This document shows, piece after piece, positions 14,397 through 24,885 of a stretch of DNA of 64,000 bases; the stretch's first letter is position 1; each line of letters starts with the position of its first letter. The stretch lies in NCBI RefSeq assembly GCF_021531595.1, contig NZ_JADYUD010000001.1:62001-126000 (forward strand). Direction: 5' to 3'. The position numbers were made by a program, and so were the translations under genes. The notes below the pieces were generated by a model. It was not told the DNA's origin. It was given only the letters and a program-made list of their open reading frames with translations, and did not search any database. This DNA is from Fusobacterium perfoetens (GTDB lineage Bacteria > Fusobacteriota > Fusobacteriia > Fusobacteriales > Fusobacteriaceae).

Positions 14397-14477
14397 TTTT
14401 TTTCACCTTCCTAAAATATTAAAATTACTTTGAATTATACATTTATACAAATAAAAATTAATTTAAACAGCAAATAT

Positions 14478-14506
14478 AGGATATATGATTTTTCTCCGTT
14501 TGTCAA
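14478..14506 (-). promoter_or_regulatory. Promoter of ptsH-ptsI
   Basis: On the minus strand TTGACA (14501-14506), a 17-nt spacer and TATCCT (14478-14483) lie about 80 nt upstream of ptsH. Confidence 0.7.
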
Positions 14507-14573
14507 CCTTTTAAGCGGGCTTATTGCTGAAAAATTAAAATTTTTACCATAGATTGATTAATAATAGAGCAAA

Positions 14574-16385
14574 TTAATTTTTATTAAAATGTCTTCTTCT
14601 TTCATTATCAGTTAGATATTTCTTTCTTAATCTGATGAAGTTAGGAGTAACTTCTACATATTCATCTTCAGATATATAATCAAGTGCTTGTTCAAGAGTA
14701 AGTTTTCTTGGAGGAGCAAGTTTTACAGCATCATCAGAACCAGCAGCTCTTGTATTTGTAAGTTTTTTTGTTTTACATACATTTACAACAAGGTCATTTT
14801 CTTTACTGTGTTCTCCAACAACCATTCCTTCATAAACATTTACTCCTGGATCTATAAACATTTCTCCTCTATCTTGAAGAGCATTTAAGGCATAAGCAAC
14901 AGAAACACCTGTTTCAGTTGCGATAAGAACACCTTTCTTTCTTCCTGAAATTGGTCCTTTGAATGGTTCAAAATCATAGAAAGAATGGTTTAATATTCCA
15001 GATCCTTTAGTGTCAGTTAAGAATTCATTTCTGTATCCGATAATACCTCTTGAAGGAATTTTGAATTCAAGACGAGTATATCCATCTTGTCCAGGAGTCA
15101 TAGAAATAAGTTCTCCTTTTCTTCCTCCAAGCTTTTCAATAACTACTCCTGCAAATGTTTCATCAACATCTACAACAGCTATTTCAACAGGTTCATAAGT
15201 TTTTCCATCAATTTCTTTAAAAATAACTCTTGGTTTTGAAACTTGAACTTCATATCCTTCTCTTCTCATGTTTTCAAGAAGTATAGATAATTGAAGTTCT
15301 CCTCTTCCTTTTACTGTAAAGGCATCAGGAGAGTCAGTAGCTTCTACTCTCATACTTACATTTTTTTGAAGTTCTTTTTGAAGTCTGTCCCAAATATTTC
15401 TTGATGTGATATATTTTCCATCTTTTCCTGCAAAAGGAGAGTTATTTACCATAAAAGTCATAGCAAGTGTAGGTTCATCAATACTTATTAATGGAAGTGC
15501 TTGCGGATCATTAACATCAGCAATAGTTTCTCCGATATCAAGTCCTGAAAGTCCTGCAATAGAAATGATTTCTCCAGTTGTAGCTTCAGGAATCTCAACT
15601 CTGTTAAGTCCTTCGTAACCATAAAGAAGAGAAACTTTTCCTTTTATCATTTTTCCATCTCTTTTTATTAACATAACTTCTTGATTTTTTCTTATTTTTC
15701 CGTTATGAATTTTACCTACAGCAAGTTGTCCAACATAGTTATCGTATTCTATATTAGTGATAAGGAATTGAAGAGGTTTATTTTCATCTCCTTCAGGATC
15801 ATCAACTTCACTTAATATAGTTTCAAAAAGAGGAACCATATTTTCACTAGGATCATCTAGTTCTTTTTTAGCAAAACCTCCTTTTCCAGAAGCATATAAA
15901 ACAGGGAACTCAAGCTGATGTTCATTAGCATTAAGTTCTAAGAATAGGTCGTATACCATGTATAAAACTTCTTCTGGTCTTGCATTTGGTCTGTCAACTT
16001 TATTGACAACAACGATTGGTCTGTGTCCTTGTTCAAGTGCTTTTTTAAGAACATATTTTGTTTGAGGCATAGGTCCTTCAAAAGCGTCAACAAGAAGAAT
16101 AACAGAATCAACCATTTTCATTATTCTTTGTACTTCTCCACCAAAGTCAGCATGCCCTGGAGTGTCTACGATATTGATTTTATAATCTTTGTATTTAACA
16201 GAAGCATTTTTAGAGAAAATTGTAATTCCTCTTTCACGCTCAATATCATTTGAGTCCATTACTCTGTCACTAACTTTTTCCAATTCATGTGCCCCGAATA
16301 CCCCAGCTTGTCTTAAAAGACAGTCAACAAGAGTTGTCTTACCGTGGTCAACATGGGCAATAATTGCGATGTTTTTAATTTTCAT
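14574..16385 (-). CDS. typA: Ribosome-associated GTPase TypA/BipA
   Basis: The product has 603 residues. It is a translational GTPase of the EF-G family that binds the 70S ribosome and helps 50S assembly and stress or low-temperature growth. G1 is HVDHGKTT near residue 11, followed by the switch region [22 protein letters not shown] (G3) and NKVDRP (G4). EF-G-like domains follow, and the family-specific C-terminal domain contains GERRR-type basic ends ([10 protein letters not shown]). The stop lies far from ptsH, and truB is 25 nt upstream on the same strand, so truB-typA is probably an operon. Confidence 0.97.
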   Translation of the reverse strand: MKIKNIAIIAHVDHGKTTLVDCLLRQAGVFGAHELEKVSDRVMDSNDIERERGITIFSKNASVKYKDYKINIVDTPGHADFGGEVQRIMKMVDSVILLVDAFEGPMPQTKYVLKKALEQGHRPIVVVNKVDRPNARPEEVLYMVYDLFLELNANEHQLEFPVLYASGKGGFAKKELDDPSENMVPLFETILSEVDDPEGDENKPLQFLITNIEYDNYVGQLAVGKIHNGKIRKNQEVMLIKRDGKMIKGKVSLLYGYEGLNRVEIPEATTGEIISIAGLSGLDIGETIADVNDPQALPLISIDEPTLAMTFMVNNSPFAGKDGKYITSRNIWDRLQKELQKNVSMRVEATDSPDAFTVKGRGELQLSILLENMRREGYEVQVSKPRVIFKEIDGKTYEPVEIAVVDVDETFAGVVIEKLGGRKGELISMTPGQDGYTRLEFKIPSRGIIGYRNEFLTDTKGSGILNHSFYDFEPFKGPISGRKKGVLIATETGVSVAYALNALQDRGEMFIDPGVNVYEGMVVGEHSKENDLVVNVCKTKKLTNTRAAGSDDAVKLAPPRKLTLEQALDYISEDEYVEVTPNFIRLRKKYLTDNERRRHFNKN

Positions 16386-16410
16386 AAAATATTCCTTCCT
16401 TATTATATAA

Positions 16411-17268
16411 TTAATAATATTTATATCCTTTTAAACGATTATTCTTTAAAGAGGCAAGCCCTAGAAAATGGTTATCATAATAAACTCTATACATACCATC
16501 ATTTCCATTAAAGATAAGAGTATTGCCATTTAAAAAAAGTGTATGATTTTTTTCTCCTGAAATAGTGATTTTTGGATAAGTAAAATAATTTTCAATAGAA
16601 GTGATAAAATCTGTATTTCCTTCATGTTTCAAAGTTTCAATTTCATCAAGAGTAAAACTATCTTCAATAGTTTTTACTCCTACTTTTGTTCTTACAAGTG
16701 AAGTCATAACTGCAAAAGTTTTAAGTTCTTCCCCAATATCATATATAAGAGAACGAATATATGTTCCTTTTGAAACTTTACACTTCAGAAGCCCTTTTTT
16801 TCCATCAAACTCTAAGACTTCAATATTTTCAATGAAGACATCTCTTGCTTCCCGTTCAATGATTTCTCCTTTTCTTGCAAGATCATAAAGTTTTTGGCCA
16901 TTAATTTTTATAGCAGAATACATAGGAGGAACTTGCTTTATATGTCCTGTAAACTTTTTTAAAACTTCTGTAAATTTTTCTGAACTTACAGAAAAAACTT
17001 CTGATTTATCTGTTACAGTACCTTCTGTATCATATGTATCAGTTTTATATCCAAGTTCAAAACCAGCAATATATTCTTTTGAAGAAGCTTCAATATCTTG
17101 AGCAAGTTTTGTTGCTTTTCCTACACAGACAAGAAGAACTCCTTCTGCCATAGGATCAAGAGTACCTGTGTGTCCTATTTTTCTCAGAGATAAAATTTTT
17201 CTGAGTTTTCTGATAACATCAAAGGATGTTATGCCTTTTGGTTTATTAACATTAATAATTCCTTCCAA
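16411..17268 (-). CDS. truB: tRNA pseudouridine(55) synthase TruB
   Basis: The product has 285 residues. It isomerises U55 in the T-loop of tRNAs. The catalytic Asp38 is in GHTGTLDPMAEG. Further TruB motifs are NVNKPKGITS at the N-terminus, QVPPMYSAIKINGQKLYDLAR, and KCKVSKGTYIRSLIYDIG. A short C-terminal PUA-like segment is present. It is immediately upstream of typA on the minus strand. Confidence 0.97.
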   Translation of the reverse strand: MEGIINVNKPKGITSFDVIRKLRKILSLRKIGHTGTLDPMAEGVLLVCVGKATKLAQDIEASSKEYIAGFELGYKTDTYDTEGTVTDKSEVFSVSSEKFTEVLKKFTGHIKQVPPMYSAIKINGQKLYDLARKGEIIEREARDVFIENIEVLEFDGKKGLLKCKVSKGTYIRSLIYDIGEELKTFAVMTSLVRTKVGVKTIEDSFTLDEIETLKHEGNTDFITSIENYFTYPKITISGEKNHTLFLNGNTLIFNGNDGMYRVYYDNHFLGLASLKNNRLKGYKYY

Positions 17269-17330
17269 AAAATCAACTCCGTTCTATAAGTCAGAGATAA
17301 TTATATCATAAAAAACATAAGATTAAAATA

Positions 17331-17357
17331 AAAAAAGAGAGGTCTGCTCTCTTTTTT
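17331..17357 (-). terminator. Intrinsic terminator after the glycoside-hydrolase-like gene
   Basis: The 11-bp stem AAAAAAGAGAG/CTCTCTTTTTT with a 5-nt loop has T runs on both strands. It separates the 17404-19029 transcript from truB. Confidence 0.85.
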
Positions 17358-17403
17358 TTATTATGTTCTGTTTTAAAAATTAAAGTTCAGTATTTATATA
17401 ATT

Positions 17404-19029
17404 TTATTTTTTTATTTTTTCCATATGATATCTGTTGCTAGGACTCCATAAAAGATATTGGTGAATTCCTAAATCTTCTAAGGCTTTTATTTGTGCATTT
17501 ATTTCTTTTACATCATAAGTTATATGACCTTTAACCCATCTTGCTGTAAAATCTTGTATCCATGGTCTAATCTCAGCAGGATTATCTATGTTTTCATTTC
17601 TATTTACAGAATCAAGAGTACAGTAATAAATAGTTTTATAAGGTTCTGCATCAGGAACAGAAATTCCATATGCTCCATTTATATAATGGCTTGGATACAT
17701 CATAGGAGAAATATAATGAACATATCCACTTATAGCTTCCCAATATTGTCCAAGTCCCATATCATCTCTGAAAGTTCCTATTTGACCATAAATATCTGCA
17801 TTTATATAAACATGAAGAGGAGTAAGTTCTTCCCATGCATATTTTAGATATTTTTGAATTGTAACAGGCTTTGAATCATTTTCAGGATTTCTGTAATCAA
17901 GATATGCATCAAGTTTTCCGCCATTTGATGCAGGAAATCTTACATAGTCAAACTGAATTTCATTAAATCCTACTTTAGCAGCTTCTTTTGCAACAGCAAT
18001 ATTATATTCCCAAAGATTTTTATCATGAGGAGAAACCCAAATTATGCCATCTTTATTCATAAAAGGTTTTCCTGTTTTCTTTTCAATAATTGCTTTATCA
18101 GGATTTTGCTTTGCATATACAGGATCTTTAAAAGATACAATTCTTGCAATAGTATAAATATTATTTTCTTTTAATTTTTTTATAAAAGAATTTATATCTT
18201 TAATATAAACTTTTGAAAAGGCTTTAGGATTATATTTTAAAATAGAATCATCCATTTTCCAAAGAAGTTGTCCACCATCATCTTTTACATCAATTACAAA
18301 AGCATTTATATTTGTTTCTTTTGCAAGCTGAATAAGAGAATCAAGTTTTCTTTCTGAAGAAGCAGAATAAACAGTAAGATAAACTCCTTTTACATCAATT
18401 CTTGGATTATCTGGAAATTCAACTTTTTCTGGGAAATTATTAAGCTGCATTCCTTTCCATGATTTTGGAAGATTTTTTAATGCATCTGAATGAAGATTTT
18501 TTTCCAAAATCCATCCATCTTTTTCTTTTAAGTCTTTTCTGTATTTCACATGAACCCAATGTTCATATTCTTTAGGCTCTTGTAAATTATTTTCTGGAAG
18601 AGAAACTTCTTCTTTCTTAGAAATTTCAGTTTTTTCAGTAAAAATTATTTTTACCTTTTCATCATCATTGACAAAAGGCTTTTCAACTTTTTTAGGTTTC
18701 GCAGGAATAACTTTATTTGTATTTCCTTTTTGAACTTCATTTTTATTTTCTTTTATGATTTCTATATCTTTTCTTTCTGTAACAAGAACTCTTGTATTTT
18801 GTCCTAATGTATCAATAATTTTTTTAGTTTCAGGGGAGTCTAGTACAGTTGTTTTTAATTTTGTTGTGTATAAAAATTCTTTTGGTGGAATTTTTTCTGC
18901 AGGAACAGAAACTTCAACTTTTTCTGCAGGGATTGATTCTCCACTGCTGTTTCTGCAAGATGCAGCAGTTAAAGAGATAGCTATTATAGAAAGAATAGTG
19001 ATAAAAGTTTTTTTATTAAAAAATTTCAA
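17404..19029 (-). CDS. Lipoprotein with putative glycoside hydrolase (DUF4015-like) domain
   Basis: The product has 541 residues. Residues 1-25 are a lipoprotein-type signal (ISLTAASC), so it is probably membrane-anchored outside the cytoplasm. Residues about 30-190 look like a linker plus an SH3-like region (KKIIDTLGQNTRVLV... WVHVKYRKD...GWILEKNL). From about residue 210 to the end is a TIM-barrel region of the putative glycoside hydrolase family: VKGVYLTVYSAS, NAFVIDVKDDGGQLLW, IARIVSFKDPVYA, FNEIQFDYVRFPA, YISPMMYPSHY and WIQDF. The substrate is unknown, probably a cell-wall or surface glycan. It is monocistronic, divergent from the M16 protease gene. Confidence 0.88.
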   Translation of the reverse strand: MKFFNKKTFITILSIIAISLTAASCRNSSGESIPAEKVEVSVPAEKIPPKEFLYTTKLKTTVLDSPETKKIIDTLGQNTRVLVTERKDIEIIKENKNEVQKGNTNKVIPAKPKKVEKPFVNDDEKVKIIFTEKTEISKKEEVSLPENNLQEPKEYEHWVHVKYRKDLKEKDGWILEKNLHSDALKNLPKSWKGMQLNNFPEKVEFPDNPRIDVKGVYLTVYSASSERKLDSLIQLAKETNINAFVIDVKDDGGQLLWKMDDSILKYNPKAFSKVYIKDINSFIKKLKENNIYTIARIVSFKDPVYAKQNPDKAIIEKKTGKPFMNKDGIIWVSPHDKNLWEYNIAVAKEAAKVGFNEIQFDYVRFPASNGGKLDAYLDYRNPENDSKPVTIQKYLKYAWEELTPLHVYINADIYGQIGTFRDDMGLGQYWEAISGYVHYISPMMYPSHYINGAYGISVPDAEPYKTIYYCTLDSVNRNENIDNPAEIRPWIQDFTARWVKGHITYDVKEINAQIKALEDLGIHQYLLWSPSNRYHMEKIKK

Positions 19030-19138
19030 AGTAATCCTCCTGATATATATTTTAATCTAAATTATTAGGATTATAGTATATCATATTAACTGCTGTTTTA
19101 GGCAAAAAAATTCTGTTTTAAGAAAAAATTTAATATTT

Positions 19139-19167
19139 TTGACTTTTGTAAACAGTAAAGTTATAAT
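19139..19167 (+). promoter_or_regulatory. Promoter of the M16 peptidase gene
   Basis: TTGACT (19139-19144), a 17-nt spacer and TATAAT (19162-19167) lie about 75 nt upstream of the start codon. Confidence 0.8.
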
Positions 19168-19243
19168 TTTTATATAACAAGTGGTAAGAAATAAAAATTA
19201 AAAGTTTTTATAAAAATGCATGATTTATGAAACGGAGGAAAAA

Positions 19244-22018
19244 ATGAACATAAGAAAAAAAATATCAGCTTTTTTATTCTTACTTATATTTATTGTAAGT
19301 TTTGGACAGCTAAAAGTAGAAAATCCTAAAGAACTTGTAATAGGAAAATTACAAAATGGAATGACATATTACATTTATAAAAATAAAATGCCTGAGAACA
19401 GAGTATCGGTAAATGTACTTGTAAAAGCAGGTTCTCTTCAGGAAGACGATGATCAACTTGGAATGGCGCATCTTATAGAACATCTTTGCTTTAATGGTAC
19501 AGAGAAATATAGCAGAAATGAAGTGGTAAAGTATTATCAATCAATAGGACTTAACTTTGGAGGAGACCTTAATGCCCATACAGGCTTTGATGAAACTGTT
19601 TATAAAATTCAGATTCCTACAGATGATAAAGAAAAATTTGAAAAAGGAATAGAAGTTTTAAAAGAAATGACTTTAAAACCTACTTTTAAGCAGGAGGATA
19701 TAGACAGTGAAAAAGATATTGTAAAAGAAGAATGGAGATTAGGACAAGGACTTTCAGAAAGAATACTTAAAGTTTTTCAGAAAGAGCTTTTTGATGATTC
19801 AAGATATGGAAAAAGGTTTCCTATTGGTGATATGAATATAATATCAGGAACAAAAAGAGATGTTTTAAAAAGATATTATGACAGATGGTATCATCCAGAA
19901 AATATGGCTGTTGTTATGGTGGGAGATATTGATGTTCCTTATGCTGAAAATATTATAAAAAAATATTTTGATTATAACGAAACAAGAAAATTTATTCCAA
20001 GAGAGGAATACAGACTTAAAGAGCTTGATAATAGATATGTAATATTTAAAGACAAAGAACTTACTTATGTTCTTCTTGAAATAACAGGAAGAGAAGATTA
20101 TTCTTTTATTAATAATGAAGAAAAAGTAAAGGATTATTTTGAAAATATTCTTTTCAAACTTCTTGTTTCAAACAAGATAAATGATGAAATCAAAAAAGGG
20201 GAAAATTTTATTTATGAAGGTGGATATTATGATATGGAACTTTCAAAAGATAGACTTAATACCTTTTTTGCAGTTCTTAATAAAAATAAAATTCAAGAAG
20301 GAATAGAAACTTCAATAGGAATTATAAAAGATTTTGCAGTAAATGGTGTTTCTCAAGAAGAGCTTAATCTTGAAAAAGAAAATTTAAAAAGTATTTTTGA
20401 AGATGCTTTAAAAAATAGAGACAGCTTAGAAAATGAAGAACTAATTTCAAATATAAGAGAAGTTTTCTTAAAAGGAAATATTTTTGCAGATGCCTATCAA
20501 ATTCTTGAATATTATAATGAATTTTCTAAAAACATAACAGCTGAAGATATAAAAAAGAGAGCCGAAAAGTTTTATAAAGATAAACATTCTATAATTCTTT
20601 TTGCTCCTGAAGATAAAAATATAAAAGTCCCAAATGAAATAGAACTTAAAAATATTATTCTTAAAGCAAAAGACAAACCTGTTTTAAAAAGAGAAGAGCA
20701 AAATTTTAATTTAATTCTTAAAAAGCCTCAAATAGAAAAAGGTAAAATAAATGAAATTCAGGAATTTGAAAATTATAAAAAAATAAAACTTTCAAATGGA
20801 ATAGAATTTTTATATAAAAAAACAGATTTTGAAAAAGATAAAATTTATATAAAACTGTTTAAGAGAGAAGGAAGTCTAAAGGATAATGATACTATGTATC
20901 TTAATTCAAAATTTGCAACAGACCTTATAGATCAATCAGGAGCAGGAAATATTGAATATAAAGATATTGAAAGATTTATGAAAGGAAAAGAATTTTTTGT
21001 TCAAACCTATATAAATGATTTTGAACAGGGATTTGTAGTCGTATCAAATGAAAAAGATTTAGAAACAGCTCTTGATTATTTTTACTATACAGCAAGAGAG
21101 CCAAAACTATCTGAAGAAGCGTACAAATATATGACAGCTAGTGTAAAAGAAATGCTTGAAAATAGAAAAAATTCTCCTGCAGCTATGTATTCAGACAAAA
21201 TAACAGAAATCTTTTTTAAAAATGATATAAGAAAGAGAATGATTACAACAGAAGACTTAAATAAAATATCTATTGAAAAAATGAAAGAGGAGTATAACAA
21301 TAAATTCTCTAATTTTGATGGATTTAAAGGAATTATATTAGGCTCTATAAATGAAAAGGAAGCGAAAGAAATACTTGAAAAATATTTTGCTTCACTTCCT
21401 GTGAATAATATAGAAAAAGATAAAGAGGAAAAACAATTTCTTGATATAAAATATCCTGAAAAAGAAGTTAAAGAAACAGTTATTAAAGGTGTGGATAAGA
21501 AAGTAAAAGTTTCTCTTTATTATCCGATTAAAGCAGAATATTCTCAGGAAAATGCATATATGGCACAAACTTTTGAAGATGTCTTGAGAATAAATCTTAT
21601 AGATGAAGTAAGAGAAAAGCTAGGGGGAGTATATGGAATTTCTCCAAGTGTTTTTATAAGCAGAAATGAAAACGGATATCTTCAAATAAGATTCTCAACT
21701 GATCCTAAAAGATTAGAAGAAATTATTGCAGCAGTGAAAAAAGAAGTTGAAAATCTAATAAATGGTGAAATAAAAAAATCTTCACTTGAAAGTGTGATAA
21801 AAAATTATAAAATTGTATATGAAGACAGTCAGAAACAAAATAGTTATTGGTTTAACTATTTGGATAAAAAATTAAAAAAAGGAGAAAATTACGAGCCTTA
21901 CTCTCCTAAAGTTTTTGAAGAAAAAATGAAAGAAGATAATTTAAGACCTTTCTTTAAAAAAATGATTGACAAAACTGACTTCATTCAAGTAATATTAATA
22001 CCAGAAAGAGAAGAATAA
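19244..22018 (+). CDS. Exported M16-family zinc metalloprotease (PqqL-like)
   Basis: The product has 924 residues when started at ATG 19244, which has CGGAGG at the right distance. An upstream in-frame start would put eight extra residues before the signal. Residues 1-22 are a Sec signal peptide. The inverted zinc motif HLIEH is at 76-80, with acidic ligands in DSEKDIVKEEW at about 155-164. The length fits four M16 half-domains in one chain, as in pitrilysin or PqqL, with the inactive C-terminal half holding the usual R/Y pair region (REKLGGVYGISP). It probably degrades peptides in the periplasm. Confidence 0.93.
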   Translation: MNIRKKISAFLFLLIFIVSFGQLKVENPKELVIGKLQNGMTYYIYKNKMPENRVSVNVLVKAGSLQEDDDQLGMAHLIEHLCFNGTEKYSRNEVVKYYQSIGLNFGGDLNAHTGFDETVYKIQIPTDDKEKFEKGIEVLKEMTLKPTFKQEDIDSEKDIVKEEWRLGQGLSERILKVFQKELFDDSRYGKRFPIGDMNIISGTKRDVLKRYYDRWYHPENMAVVMVGDIDVPYAENIIKKYFDYNETRKFIPREEYRLKELDNRYVIFKDKELTYVLLEITGREDYSFINNEEKVKDYFENILFKLLVSNKINDEIKKGENFIYEGGYYDMELSKDRLNTFFAVLNKNKIQEGIETSIGIIKDFAVNGVSQEELNLEKENLKSIFEDALKNRDSLENEELISNIREVFLKGNIFADAYQILEYYNEFSKNITAEDIKKRAEKFYKDKHSIILFAPEDKNIKVPNEIELKNIILKAKDKPVLKREEQNFNLILKKPQIEKGKINEIQEFENYKKIKLSNGIEFLYKKTDFEKDKIYIKLFKREGSLKDNDTMYLNSKFATDLIDQSGAGNIEYKDIERFMKGKEFFVQTYINDFEQGFVVVSNEKDLETALDYFYYTAREPKLSEEAYKYMTASVKEMLENRKNSPAAMYSDKITEIFFKNDIRKRMITTEDLNKISIEKMKEEYNNKFSNFDGFKGIILGSINEKEAKEILEKYFASLPVNNIEKDKEEKQFLDIKYPEKEVKETVIKGVDKKVKVSLYYPIKAEYSQENAYMAQTFEDVLRINLIDEVREKLGGVYGISPSVFISRNENGYLQIRFSTDPKRLEEIIAAVKKEVENLINGEIKKSSLESVIKNYKIVYEDSQKQNSYWFNYLDKKLKKGENYEPYSPKVFEEKMKEDNLRPFFKKMIDKTDFIQVILIPEREE

Positions 22019-22080
22019 TACTTTTAAAGAACAAAAAATAATTTTTTATAACAAAATCATAAAAATAAGTAAAAAGGCAG

Positions 22081-22707
22081 GTGTTTGATTTGGTTGAAAA
22101 AAATAAAAATTTAGAGGAGATACTGACATTTAACAAAAAGTTTGTAGAGAATAAAGAATATGAAGCTTTTGATACAACAAAGTATCCTGATAAAAAAATG
22201 GTAGTGGTTTCATGTATGGATACAAGACTTACAGAACTTCTTCCTAAAGCTATGAATGTAAGAAATGGAGATGCAAAATTTATAAAAAATGCTGGGGGAG
22301 TTATAGTTCATCCTTTTGGAAGTGCTATGAGAAGCATTATAGTTTGTGTTTATGAATTTGATGTAAAAGAAGTTTATATTGTTGGGCATTTTCATTGTGG
22401 AATGAGTGGAATAGATCCAAGTAAAACTATTCAAAAAATGCTGGACAGAGGAATTTCAAAAAATACGATTGATACTTTAAGCAATGCAGGAATAAAAGTA
22501 AATAAATGGCTTTATGGTTTTGATTCTGTTGAAATTTCTCTTATTGAAAGTGTAGAAAAAGTAAGAAATCACCCTTTAATGCCTAAAGATGTAGCAGTTC
22601 ATGGACTTCTTATAGATCCAAAAACAGGAGCTCTTTTCTTAAGAATAAACGGTTGGGATGCTGTTGAAGCATATAAGGAAAGTCTTAAAGAACAAGAAAA
22701 TCATTAA
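22081..22707 (+). CDS. Beta-class carbonic anhydrase
   Basis: The product has 208 residues. The zinc ligands and catalytic pair of beta carbonic anhydrases are present: Cys45-x-Asp47-x-Arg49 in SCMDTRL, and His103-x2-Cys106 in GHFHCGM. It interconverts CO2 and bicarbonate in the cytoplasm. The start is uncertain: GTG 22081 is the longest frame, but TTG 22090 has AGGTG six bases upstream and would remove three residues. A stem-loop terminator follows. It stands alone between the M16 protease and the ABC transporter. Confidence 0.95.
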   Translation: MFDLVEKNKNLEEILTFNKKFVENKEYEAFDTTKYPDKKMVVVSCMDTRLTELLPKAMNVRNGDAKFIKNAGGVIVHPFGSAMRSIIVCVYEFDVKEVYIVGHFHCGMSGIDPSKTIQKMLDRGISKNTIDTLSNAGIKVNKWLYGFDSVEISLIESVEKVRNHPLMPKDVAVHGLLIDPKTGALFLRINGWDAVEAYKESLKEQENH

Positions 22708-22716
22708 AATTAATAT

Positions 22717-22759
22717 AAGCTGAAGATAGGTTCTTTTGGAATTTATTTTCAGCTTTTTT
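22717..22759 (+). terminator. Intrinsic terminator after carbonic anhydrase
   Basis: The stem AAGCTGAA/TTCAGCTT has a long loop that can pair further, followed by TTTTTT. Confidence 0.75.
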
Positions 22760-22800
22760 ATATTATATAAAGAAAATCTACTTTTGTTTTTAAAGAACTA

Positions 22801-22809
22801 TGATATACT
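22801..22809 (+). promoter_or_regulatory. Extended -10 promoter of the LolC/LolD-like operon
   Basis: TGATATACT (extended TG plus TATACT) lies 37 nt upstream of the permease start. No good -35 was seen. Confidence 0.5.
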
Positions 22810-22845
22810 ATACGAAAGATAAAAAAATAAGAGAGAGGAGCAAAA

Positions 22846-24012
22846 ATGCTTGAATTTTTTATAGCTAAAAAACATATACTTGAAAAGAAAAAACAAAGCC
22901 TTATAGGAATACTAGGGATAACAATTGGTATAACGGTTCTTATGGTGTCAATAGGGATAGCTAATGGGCTTGATAAAAATATGATAAATAGTATTCTTTC
23001 AATGGGAAGTCATGTTTCAGTTGCAAATATTGAAAGAGAAGATAATTATAAACAACTTGTAGAAAAAATTGAAAAACTTGATGGAGTAAAAGGTGTAATT
23101 CCTAAAGTGTCAACACAAGGAATAATAAAATATACAGGAATTTATGGAACTCATGTATCTGGAGTAAAAGTAGATGGAATTGATTTTAAAAAAGCAGAAA
23201 AAGGGCTTAATCTTAGTGAAAAAATTGTTTATGGAAAAATGGATTCTGAAAAGAAAAATATAATTCTTATTGGAAAAGAGTTATATAATCAGCTTGGAGC
23301 ACAAATTGGCGATAAAATAACTCTTGTTTCTGCAGAAAATCAAGAACTCCCTTTAGTGATAGGTGGAGTTTTTGAAAGTGGATATTATGATTATGATGTA
23401 AATATGGTAATAATTCCTCTTGCAACAGCACAATATTTAATGTATCTTGATAAAAATGATGTTACAAGTCTTGAAGTTACATTGAATAATCCATACAGAG
23501 CAGAAGAAATAGCAGATAAAATATTTGAAAAATATGGTTTTTTAAGCAGAACATGGGGAGACCAGAACAGAAATCTTCTTTCAGCTCTTGCTCTTGAAAA
23601 AACTGTTATGATAGTAGTATTCTCTCTTATTGTTATAATAGCAGGATTTGTTGTTTGGGTAATAATGAATATGCTCGTAAGAGAAAAAATAAAAGATATA
23701 GGAATAATGAGGGCTATGGGATTTTCTAAAAAAACAATAATGAGAATATTTCTTCTAGAAGGAATGACTTTAGGAGGGATAGGAATATGTGTAGGAACTT
23801 TATTGTCTCTAGGAACTTTATGGTATGTAGAAAATTATTCTATATCAGGAATAACTAATATTTATTATCTTACTAAAATACCTGTGGAGTTATCTATGAA
23901 AGAGATAATAACAATTATATGTGTGAATATAGGTATTATATTTTTATCAAGTGTCTTTCCAGCATATAGAGCAGGAAAAATGGAGACAATGGAGGCGTTA
24001 AGACATGAGTAG
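22846..24012 (+). CDS. ABC transporter permease, LolC/LolE-like (MacB-FtsX family)
   Basis: The product has 388 residues. The topology is that of the FtsX/LolC class: one N-terminal membrane helix (about 20-42), a large periplasmic domain (about 45-255), then three helices near residues 258-280, 305-328 and 352-375. The N-terminal FFIAKKHILEKKKQS...GITIGITVLMVSIGI and C-terminal PAYRAGKMETMEALRHE are typical. With the downstream LolD-like ATPase it probably releases lipoproteins from the inner membrane to the carrier LolA. The two reading frames overlap by 8 nt. An antimicrobial-peptide exporter of the MacB type is the alternative. Confidence 0.88.
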   Translation: MLEFFIAKKHILEKKKQSLIGILGITIGITVLMVSIGIANGLDKNMINSILSMGSHVSVANIEREDNYKQLVEKIEKLDGVKGVIPKVSTQGIIKYTGIYGTHVSGVKVDGIDFKKAEKGLNLSEKIVYGKMDSEKKNIILIGKELYNQLGAQIGDKITLVSAENQELPLVIGGVFESGYYDYDVNMVIIPLATAQYLMYLDKNDVTSLEVTLNNPYRAEEIADKIFEKYGFLSRTWGDQNRNLLSALALEKTVMIVVFSLIVIIAGFVVWVIMNMLVREKIKDIGIMRAMGFSKKTIMRIFLLEGMTLGGIGICVGTLLSLGTLWYVENYSISGITNIYYLTKIPVELSMKEIITIICVNIGIIFLSSVFPAYRAGKMETMEALRHE

Positions 24013-24703
24013 AACAGCTTTGGAGCTGAAAAAAATAAATAAGATTTATAAAGGGAAAACAGAAAATATTCATATATTAAAAGATTTAGATTTAAAAGTG
24101 GAAGAGGGAGAGTTTATCTCTATTTTAGGAAAATCAGGATCAGGAAAATCAACACTTTTGAATGTAATAGGAATGCTTGATTCCATTGATAGTGGAGAAA
24201 TATTTATAGAAGAAAAACAAATAGACAGAAAAAATTCTGAAAATGTAGATGAGATAAAAAATAAAAAAATAGGTTTTGTTTTTCAGTTTCATTATCTTCT
24301 TCCTGAATTTACAGCATTGGAAAATGTAATGCTACCAGCCCTTTTAAAAGGAGGAGATAAAAAAGAAACAGAGGAAAAAGCAAAAAGACTTTTAAAAGAA
24401 GTTGGACTTGAAAATAGATTTTATCATAAACCAAGTGAACTTTCAGGAGGAGAAAAACAAAGAGCGGCAATATCAAGGGCTCTTATAAATGATCCTGAAA
24501 TTCTTCTGGCAGATGAACCTACAGGAAATTTAGATGAAGAAACAAGTAATAATATTCATAATCTTTTTAAAAAAATAAATGTTGAGAAGAAGCAAACAAT
24601 AATAGTTGTTACACACTCAAGAGAACTTTCAAATATTACTGATAAAAAATACTATCTTAAGGGAGGAAAGCTTTTTTTAGAAGGAAAAACTCAGGAAATT
24701 TAA
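24005..24703 (+). CDS. ABC transporter ATPase, LolD-like
   Basis: The product has 232 residues. It has Walker A GKSGSGKST (about 45-53), Q-loop FQFHYLLPEFTALENV, signature LSGGEKQR, Walker B ILLADEPTGNLD and the H-loop His in VVTHSREL. The ATG overlaps the permease stop by 8 nt, so translation is coupled and the pair forms one transporter. The LLPEFTALENV sequence is characteristic of the LolD/MacB group. Confidence 0.93.
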   Translation: MSRTALELKKINKIYKGKTENIHILKDLDLKVEEGEFISILGKSGSGKSTLLNVIGMLDSIDSGEIFIEEKQIDRKNSENVDEIKNKKIGFVFQFHYLLPEFTALENVMLPALLKGGDKKETEEKAKRLLKEVGLENRFYHKPSELSGGEKQRAAISRALINDPEILLADEPTGNLDEETSNNIHNLFKKINVEKKQTIIVVTHSRELSNITDKKYYLKGGKLFLEGKTQEI

Positions 24704-24885
24704 TAAATAAAATTTTTTTGTTTATGGCTTTGTTTGTTCTGAAAATTTATTAGAATTTCTAGTTTTTTATATAAATAAAAAAATTTTTTTATAAAAAAAA
24801 GGAAATTTTAAATAAACAACGAATATAAAAGTAACACAAGAAATACTTTCAGGTTTAACTGACAGTGACCAAGGAGTGATGTTTT